A DNA stretch of 64,000 bases. Source: Meandrina meandrites (Eukaryota; Cnidaria; Anthozoa; Scleractinia; Meandrinidae). A program made the translations under genes and the position numbers. Numbering within the stretch: the first letter of the stretch is position 1; every line of letters begins with the position of its first letter. Shown one piece after another: positions 58,101 to 64,000 of the stretch. The DNA lies in NCBI GenBank assembly GCA_963693305.1, contig OY855906.1:18208661-18272660 (forward strand). Direction: 5' to 3'. Under the pieces are notes generated by a model. That model ran no database searches and was not told where the DNA came from. It was given only the letters and a program-made list of their open reading frames with translations.

Positions 58101-58375
58101 TGAAAAGTTCAATGTGGCTCATGCGACGCAAACTTTAATTCGATATTAGCCGTATATTGTTGGTAAATTGAGCAATGTTCGTTATCTGCAGGTCCCTGAA
58201 CGGCTGTTCGGAGTATGCAGATTCGTTCGTGTCGCAGGAAATTGACGGCCAAGCACTGATGTTGCTGCGAGAGGAGCACATGGTGGTTGCTATGCACATG
58301 AAACTCGGTCCCGCGCTCAAAATTGTCGCCAATGTGAACGCCATGAAGAGAGAAGCACTCAAGGAGCATCAGTAG
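46171..58375 (+). CDS. PHC: Polyhomeotic-like Polycomb protein (HD1, FCS zinc finger, SAM)
   Basis: Polyhomeotic is a PRC1 subunit; its SAM domain polymerises to compact chromatin. Six exons give 281 residues: 46171-46296, 48886-48979, 49245-49510, 52867-52927, 57410-57524 and 58192-58375, with closed phases. The HD1 motif is ILTHFVEGFVIQESNYPF (about 24-41). An FCS zinc finger follows with Cys97, Cys100, Cys116 and Cys120 (CEQCG, KRFCSTSCARRYSVSC). The SAM domain is at about 209-275 (AAKWNVQEVAAFVK, QEIDGQALMLL, MKLGPALKI). The layout equals the short vertebrate PHC2 form; no long Gln/Ser-rich N-terminus is visible. A stop at 46135 lies in frame before the ATG. Introns of several kb are full of TIR elements. 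L3MBTL and SFMBT were rejected because MBT repeats are absent and the HD1 motif is present. Confidence 0.93.
46985..47165. repeat. Degenerate about 18-bp tandem repeat, left part
   Basis: Units approximate ATAAGCAGACACCTCCC. The same array resumes at 48368 after an inserted TIR element. Confidence 0.7.
47174..48367. mobile_element. 1.2-kb TIR element splitting a tandem array
   Basis: The left end CAGGGCATCTGACAGGATG and the complement of the right end, CAGGGCATCTGATAGGGTG, match at 17 of 19 positions. TTCCGCAT words lie near both ends in the same orientation. The inside has no recognisable transposase but carries a nested micro-element at 47488. It interrupts the 18-bp array that flanks it. 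Confidence 0.82.
47488..47582. mobile_element. 95-bp micro-MITE with a 9-bp target-site duplication
   Basis: CAACCTCAATCCCAGGGCCT pairs with AGGTCCCGGGAACGAGGTTG, and TTTCAAGATAG pairs with CATCTTGAAA further in. TGGACGAAA lies at 47479-47487 and 47583-47591. It is nested inside the element at 47174. Confidence 0.9.
48368..48665. repeat. Degenerate about 18-bp tandem repeat, right part
   Basis: This continues the array of 46985-47165, with GAGCAGACACCTCCCATA-like units to about 48665. Confidence 0.7.
49662..50385. mobile_element. TIR element with a 208-bp internal tandem duplication
   Basis: AAGATGGAATCTGCCAGGAC near the left end matches the complement of the right end, AAGACGGAATCCACCAGGAA, and TTGGACAAAA follows on both. 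Between them a 208-bp unit starting TACCAAAATTATTTACACC is present twice (49758 and 49966). It lies in a PHC intron. Confidence 0.85.
51396..51560. mobile_element. 165-bp TIR element with CCGTCCA ends
   Basis: CCGTCCAAACGTATCCG at the left faces TGTGTGGACGG at the right; AAAACA-rich arms follow. GTGGACGCGGC near 51993 may be part of a related copy. It lies in a PHC intron. Confidence 0.6.
52724..52832. mobile_element. 109-bp palindrome
   Basis: AAACAATTAGATTAT pairs with ATAATCTAATTGTTT, and CGATTTCTATGCGTGATAGT pairs with ACTATCGTGCGATAGAAATC. It ends 34 bp before the short PHC exon 52867-52927. Confidence 0.85.
53335..53619. mobile_element. 285-bp TIR element
   Basis: CCATAGTTAATAGAGGGAAA at the left pairs with TTTCCCTCTATTAACTATGG at the right, continuing through TGGTTATGAAGC and GCTTCCTAACCA. 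It is non-coding and lies in a PHC intron. Confidence 0.9.
54115..54423. mobile_element. 309-bp Tc1/mariner-like MITE with internal tandem units
   Basis: CAGTTGAATCCTGATAACTC at the left pairs with GAGTTATCGGGATTCAACTG at the right. TA lies on each side (54113-54114 and 54424-54425), as for Tc1/mariner elements. The inside is a head-to-tail array of GGTTCGAGTTATCGGG and ACCTGGAGGGAAATCGAAAA units. Confidence 0.88.
56016..56127 (+). CDS. Possible alternative first exon of PHC (SAM-only isoform)
   Basis: ATGGGAAACGAAATG opens a frame encoding MGNEMSDEKKAKGKPKQQ and a charged stretch to SEEDDQT, ending at CAAACAG followed by a GTAGTT donor. The exon leaves one base over, the same phase the SAM exon at 57410 accepts from the normal upstream exon. 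Splicing 56127 to 57410 would give a protein of about 138 residues holding only the SAM domain. It could be a real alternative promoter, a separate small SAM gene or chance. The lysine-rich, stop-free composition looks coding. Confidence 0.5.
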
Positions 58376-59142
58376 TTTAAAAAGGATAGCTAGTAAATAA
58401 TATTTGTTATTTAACTGAAAAAAGGTTGGAGCGATGTTTTATAGACTTGAAAAGATGTTTATAAGGTTGAAACGTTGTTTCGTTCGTTAATCAATAAGGG
58501 ATGAAACTTGTTACGGCTTCTGTTTCTTGGACTAAGTCTTTCCAGGAGTTCTGCTATGGCGAGGCAGATTTCTGAAAGTCGCTTCACTCTCTTCTTGCAC
58601 GTTACGGACTTGGGCGAAATGTTTGGTTTAAGATATTTTATTCCTCGCTATTTATGTAGGATATAACAAAACATGATTTTACTTTCTACAGCAATGCGGC
58701 AGCGAGGATAAGTGTTTTTCTTGTTAACACTTCAGTACTGCCGCATTCGTAGAAGCTTACAAGCTCTCTTCTGATAAGAAGGTGTTATTGCTGGGAATGC
58801 TTTATCGCATTTTCCAATCTTTAGGAAATTTCTTACCATTTGACGTTTCAAACTAAAAGACTATAATATTGGAAACTTTTAGAAATGTTGTAGATATGTA
58901 CATTCTCTCGGAAAACGTCCGTGTTATAAATTAGGTACTCGTGTAGCTGACCGTTGTTCGCATAGATCTCTCATGGTTGTAAGAGTACACTACGCATTGT
59001 TTAGTCTTGTCCGTAATCTTTAGAAAACTCTTTTCTCTGTGGATCTTTTGTTGTAAAAGTGTTTGTGGTTACAGATGTTTCACTTTGCTTTGAGTTAAAT
59101 TAAACTATATCAACTAACACTGTGCCGGGTTTTTGTTACTAT

Positions 59143-59427
59143 AAAGCGGTTTTCACTTGAATGTTGAAAGTATTTCTCATTTGCTTTGGCTTTGCATCAC
59201 TACGCTTAGTGATTGGTTTAAAAAAAAACTCGCGCCTCTTTCTCAGCCAATCAGAAGTGAAACCAGAATTAATCGTGATTCGCTCGCACACGTTTTCCCG
59301 CGCTTCGTGTCGGCTACATGTATTTGCTTTGAGTTTGATTGGCTAACAAGATTGTCTGTGTCCTTTGTGATTGGCCAGAGTGGTACTTTGGTTTTGGTTC
59401 TACGACACTCGGTTCGAAACTGCTCTT
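59143..59427. mobile_element. 285-bp TIR-like element
   Basis: AAAGCGGTTTTCACTTGAAT at the left weakly pairs with CGGTTCGAAACTGCTCTT at the right. Repeated GATTGG motifs (CCAATCAGAAGTGAAACC, TTTGATTGGC, GTGATTGGCC) lie inside. No target duplication is clear. The 104-codon open frame across it is a by-product. Confidence 0.55.
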
Positions 59428-59700
59428 TTGCTTCTCGTGTTGTCTTTATTAACCGACTCTTAACGTCGTGACCAGATTTATTCCTGCTTCAAGGAATGAG
59501 AAGATCTGGGTGTGAGTTCACCAGTTGTTGCGTACAAGTATGGTTTTAGCGAATACGAATTCACGGCGTTAAAATGCGCGAACATTTCTATCAGACACAG
59601 CAAAATGACGCGCTACCGTGCCTCAACAAGTGTATGTTAGCGTCGTTGCTGAACGAAGTAGTGGGCTCAGACGATTCTGAATTTCTATTTCCATGAACAC

Positions 59701-59736
59701 TGTTTTGTTTTGTTTTGTTTTGTTTGTTTTTTTTAA
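59701..59736. repeat. (TTTTG)n microsatellite
   Basis: Five units of GTTTT are followed by a T run. Confidence 0.9.
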
Positions 59737-60725
59737 CCTATTCTTATACACCACAAAGGCTAAATACCGGCTGCTTTTATAAGGTATTCGGAGAGAAACG
59801 TTACTATCTTCTCAAACTGGAGATGTAACATGAATGTAGCAGTATGAGTATTCATAATGTGTCGATCCTGGAATCATTAAAACTGATTAAAAACATTGCA
59901 TGTACCACCACGATGAAAAAACTCACAGACATCAGAATTTTATTGACCAAGGACGTTAAAACTAACAATATTGTAGACAATGATTTTTTTTCTTGATTCC
60001 TATAGTTTTAAAACCCTTGCAAAAATACATCAAAACACCGCGGCCGGAGACCGGTAGAACGCAATTGATTAACGACCTGATGAAGTTATGTTCCTAATAG
60101 GAATTTTTAAAATATTCGTCTACCTCAACACACTGTATATATACCTCTTAATTTATTCATTTATGAAAATTTTAAATTAAATTTACGTCCAGTTTATGTT
60201 TAAAAATACCATCCAATGTCTTTCCATTAGTACTTAGTGAATTGTAATTTTTTTACCTTTTTAGGTCAATTTTAAGCAGAAAAATTTCATAAATGTTACT
60301 TTCAAGACTGAGAGAGCTAATTGCAGTCTTGTAGGTTATCTTTCTCTACACTGAACCTTTTAAGAGCTAAACATCTTTTGAACTAACACTCCTTATTCGA
60401 AGGCTGCAAAACCTTCGTGAGATATACAATTTGTAGAAATATTCTCAGAAATAGAGTATAGCGTCATTTTTTGCAATTGCTTTCTCCATTTGCATTTTCC
60501 CATTTTGATTCAAGACTACAATTCTGAAAAAATATATCCGCGTTGTTTATTGAAGTGGTTTAGGGAGGCGGATGTAGAATTTATTTGTGTATTTATTCCC
60601 TGTTTATCAAATTCCACAACTATGGGTCCAATTCACCATTCGGGAAATAAATAATTCGTTGATTCCTCGGAACACCTGCATATTTTTCCGCATTAAATGA
60701 AATTAATTTTAAGATCTTATTATAA

Positions 60726-63700
60726 CTAAGATAATGCTACCTGCTGATTTCGAAATAATTCTGTAAGAACCCCATCTTTGTCTTGTAGAAGAACGCTAGG
60801 CTTATCAAATTCTACAACAGTTCCTTTGTCCATTACTAACACTTTGTCGTAGTCTATGATCGTGTTCAAACGATGCGCTATTGTAATAACGGTGCAATCT
60901 TGGAACTTGTCTCTAATTGTCTCTTGAATTCTCCTATCCGTGCTGAAATCCACGTTAGCTGTGGCTTCATCCATGACAATGATCTTGTTTTTGTTCAACA
61001 AAGATCTCGCTAGACAGAGTAGCTGTCGCTCTCCTACTCCGAAATTGTTTCCTGACTCGGAGAGCTCGAAATAAAGTTCTCCCGGAAGTTCCTGGATTTT
61101 CGATTTCATTTGAACTTGTTCCAGCACGCCCCAGACCTCCGCGTCGGTGAAGCGGGAGAATGGATCCAGGTTGATGCGCAGCGGTCCGCTAAAGAGAGTC
61201 GGATTTTGAGTGATAACTGAAATCACAGGCCTTGTGCTCTGAACATTGAAGTTGCTTAGTGCTAAATTATCGATATAAATGTTCCCGGCTGGTTCTGGCA
61301 TTCGAAACAGGGCGGACACTAACGACGACTTCCCAGCTCCAGTTCGCCCTGCCACGCCAACTTTCTCTCTTGCATTAATATTTATCGAAATGTTCTTTAA
61401 CACCTGTGGGCCTCCCTCGTAGTACGTTAGTGAGAGGTCCTCAAAACGAAGGCCTCCTTCCTGGGGCCAGTCTGCAGGGGGCTCATTGGCAATATCATAT
61501 GTGGGCTCCTTGGGGAGCTCTGTGTAGGTTATGACGCGCTCCACAGCTGTCATCATGTTTTCAACATCGGCTGTTTGACGCATGGCAAACTGCAGCTGAC
61601 CAACAGTACTGATGGCGTAAACTAGAGACAGGCCAAGTGTTCCTGACAAAAAGAAAGGATTTCATTGACTATTCTGAAATATTCATTAACAAATTTCATT
61701 TGTAGTTTTAAACTACAACTCGTATTTGCAAAATCGTCTACTTTCAACCTCTTCCGTGTATTTCTCACTTCCTAAACTGCAATAAAACCTTGCTCATTAT
61801 AGCAACTACACATTAAAAGCAATTTCTTGGAATTTTACGTTAGTAATTAGATCTTTGCAAACTTTCAAAGGAATTCCAACTAAACACATGACTCGCGTCT
61901 CCTCGCTTTTTCAAGTAATTCATTTTCATCGTTTCCATTGATAGCCACACTCACTTCAGTTCCTAACATGTTCGAGTACTGGTTCATTTTAAATGGGTCT
62001 CCTATGATCCAGTTATGATTGTGTTCCTCGAGAATGACCTTTTATTTTTTTTATTTTGTCTCAACATGGCATATACTTGCAGCAAGTTTCGCTTTAGTTA
62101 CCTGCATCAGTTGTCGTGAAAACTCCAGTAAAGGTGGCCACAACCACAAACAAGGTGCACACGAAGTCAAGACGAATTCCCATCCACCGAGCGCTGTGCG
62201 GTACAAGGAACCAGATCTGGCTTCTTCTGTCCTGTACCCTGTACAGAAACAATCATTTTGATAAGTTTTATGGTCTGTGCAAAGCATTTATCTTGTGGAA
62301 CTTTTCTTACTCGTTAAAAGCTGCCATAAACTTTTCCTCCATGTGGTAGGTTCTTATAATGATGATCCCCTCGAGTGTGTCCGCCAGGTGGGCCAGCACC
62401 GGACTCTGACTGATGGCTTCCATGCGCTTGATTTCACGTGACGTCTTCAGGTAATACCTACACGAGCAAAGAGAACGTCAGTTACGCGATAACCTCCCTA
62501 TCACATATCATCCACAGTAGTAGGCATTATTTTGCCATTCTCGACGAATAAGAGGTATACCTGCCTGCTTATTTTTATGGTAATCAAACTCGTATCATAT
62601 CAGAGATTTCACCCATGTGTTGATCAAACGGTGCCAACGTTTTCGCCAAACATTGTTGCGACATTCTTTCACCAAACGAACACTATGTGTTGCAGATTGT
62701 TAGACTGTTCCACGCGCGTTTTCAATTGTTGGAATATGTTGGACGAACGTTGACTTGAATCAAAAATTCTTCTGCGATATTCATTTCCATTTTGTATGAA
62801 ATATCGCCTAGAGAATTTGACAATTAATTTTTTTGAAATATCTCCAATAGGAAAATTTACCTAGATGGAAAGCTCTCTTGTATAAGCTTACTTTATTCAA
62901 CTTATTTACCTGTTAATTGCGAAGAAGCCGGTAATCATAGGAATGACACCAATAATCGCCCAGTAATTAGTTGCGCACGTGACGCAAACTGAGGCTAGAG
63001 TCTGCAGTATGTACTGTACAGCGAGCAGCGAAGTCGGCGGCAGGAACTCGTCGACGATCCCAATATCCTTTGAAAACCTGTTAAGTATTCTTCCAGACGG
63101 ATTCGTGTCAAAGAAGTAAACAGGAGACTGGACTATGGAGAGCACCATTTTATCGTGCAGGTTTTCTGAGCATCTAAGCGTGGTATAGTAGTACAGAAGA
63201 CCTCTGAGCACAGCTAGGAAGAGCGCCCCGCCCACCAAGCTTCCATAGATTATAAGGTTTAGCTTGTGTTTTTGGTCAACCCACTTCAGTCGTGTCAAAT
63301 GAACTAGCCATAGATTTGGCGAAATGATCGATGCTGTGAAAGAACAGTCCTGTTAGTAGAGGCAACTATAAAAGCTTTACACAAACAATTAAGTCGACAA
63401 TGAATGAAATAAATATACGAAGTTATTATATGGCAAGGCAGTCTTAAGGTAAATCCGAGCATTGTGATTGGTTCTTTCTTGGTCGGGATTTGGTCATACA
63501 GACCGTTTCCGTGGAAAAGGCCATAAGCCGTGTATTTTTTGTTTTCGAAAGCCAGCAAATTCAAAATTTGCAGCTGAAACGAGTGCCATATAATAAACTA
63601 CTTACTAACCGAGCGCATGGGCCGTACTGGGGAATATTGGCCCTCGGTCGATTGTGTACGGACCTTGCTACGCTTGGTCCGTACTGCCACGACCTCGAGC

Positions 63701-64000
63701 CAATATTCCCCAGTACGGCCCATGCGCTCGGTTAGTAAGGGGTTATTATTAATTTCTAAAAAGCTGTTTTACTGCGTCTGCGGGCTAGTGGAACCCTTAG
63801 TTGATAATGAACTGCCTTCTCAGTCATCAAGCTGTGTTCTCATCAACGCCTGTGATAAGCATCGTGAAATTCCCCCTGAAGAACGATTCACATACCTTGC
63901 GCGAAAAAGAAAAGCAACAGCAAAAACAACAAGAGCACCCCATGCAGGCCCGATCTGAAGTAGTCCCAGTAAAGGCGTGCAGATATGGTGCCAACAATAC
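60726..64000 (-). CDS. ABCC4: ABCC4/MRP4-like ABC exporter, C-terminal half (5' partial)
   Basis: ABCC4 exports organic anions, cyclic nucleotides and conjugates across the plasma membrane. Five exons remain in the window: beyond 64000 to 63896, 63333-62910, 62457-62311, 62238-62102 and 61642-60726, giving 575 residues with closed phases. They cover the second membrane domain (ARLYWDYFRSG, PNLWLVHLTRLKWVDQ, SPVYFFDTNPSGRILNRFSK, YYLKTSREIKRMEAI) and the second nucleotide-binding domain. That domain has Walker A GRTGAGKSS, the ABC signature NNFGVGERQL, Walker B IIVMDEATANVD and the H-loop TIAHRLNTI. The glutamate after the Walker B aspartate is present. The last exon is unusually long (917 bp) and holds the whole second NBD. 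The first half lies outside the window. Assignment to ABCC4 rather than another short MRP is moderately sure. Confidence 0.9.
63423..63748. mobile_element. Foldback (double-hairpin) element, copy 2
   Basis: Homologous to 1636-1965. The second hairpin is nearly perfect: CTAACCGAGCGCATGGGCCG with CGGCCCATGCGCTCGGTTAG, 40-bp arms including CGTACTGGGGAATATTGGC. TTATTATATGGC and GCCATATAATAA bound the first hairpin. It lies in an ABCC4 intron. Confidence 0.9.

Larger units (their letters stand above)
58376..60725. other. Convergent interval between PHC and ABCC4
   Basis: It holds 3' flanks of both genes, one TIR-like element (59143-59427) and a (TTTTG)n run. Elsewhere I see only AT-rich sequence, without exons or RNA genes. 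Confidence 0.6.

Noticed and set aside
56016..58375. Treating the SAM region as an independent gene separate from the FCS-finger gene
   Set aside because: The upstream exons join to the SAM exon in phase and reproduce the PHC domain order, so one gene is simpler. The separate start is kept as an alternative.
59157..59471. 104-codon frame between PHC and ABCC4
   Set aside because: It overlaps the TIR-like element at 59143 and lacks any recognised domain.

Overview
This is intron-rich eukaryotic DNA with short exons, GT-AG introns and an AT-rich background full of short inverted-repeat elements. The gene families, including ciliary LRRC23 and Polycomb PHC, indicate an animal. I infer an anthozoan cnidarian, probably a stony coral, from the compact genes, the tRNA-derived SINEs and the very many tiny foldback elements. 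The taxon is an inference; the gene calls rest on protein motifs and on splice phases that I checked exon by exon.

Layout, left to right. Bases 1-2380 hold repeats: a decayed non-LTR retrotransposon tail, a 9-bp minisatellite and a foldback element. Bases 2381-13455 (+) carry the C-terminal two thirds of anoctamin-7, whose N-terminal exons lie outside the window. Bases 15787-28853 (-) hold a complete 14-exon REV1 translesion polymerase, with a decayed BED-finger transposon in its first intron. LRRC23 (+, 29021-34162), a ciliary leucine-rich-repeat protein, starts only 167 bp from REV1 in the opposite direction, and the shared promoter holds an RFX X-box-like site. SUMF2 (-, 35456-39497), an ER-resident formylglycine-enzyme paralogue, ends in KDEL. 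Bases 39498-42446 are repeats, including two tandem-oriented SINEs. RBKS (ribokinase, -, 42447-45744) is divergent from a polyhomeotic-like Polycomb gene, PHC (+, 46171-58375), which spans long repeat-filled introns and has a possible internal first exon for a SAM-only protein. The 3' half of an ABCC4/MRP4-type exporter (-, 60726-64000) closes the window.

The seven genes do not form a pathway. They alternate in orientation, with two close divergent pairs (REV1/LRRC23 and RBKS/PHC) and three convergent pairs (ANO7/REV1, LRRC23/SUMF2 and PHC/ABCC4). The most distinctive content is mobile: about thirty foldback or TIR elements. Several have clean 9-10 bp target-site duplications and two sit within 20 bp of splice donors. 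No convincing novel biochemical system was found. The strongest leads are the PHC alternative exon, the X-box, the 9-bp-duplication micro-elements and the elements abutting splice sites.
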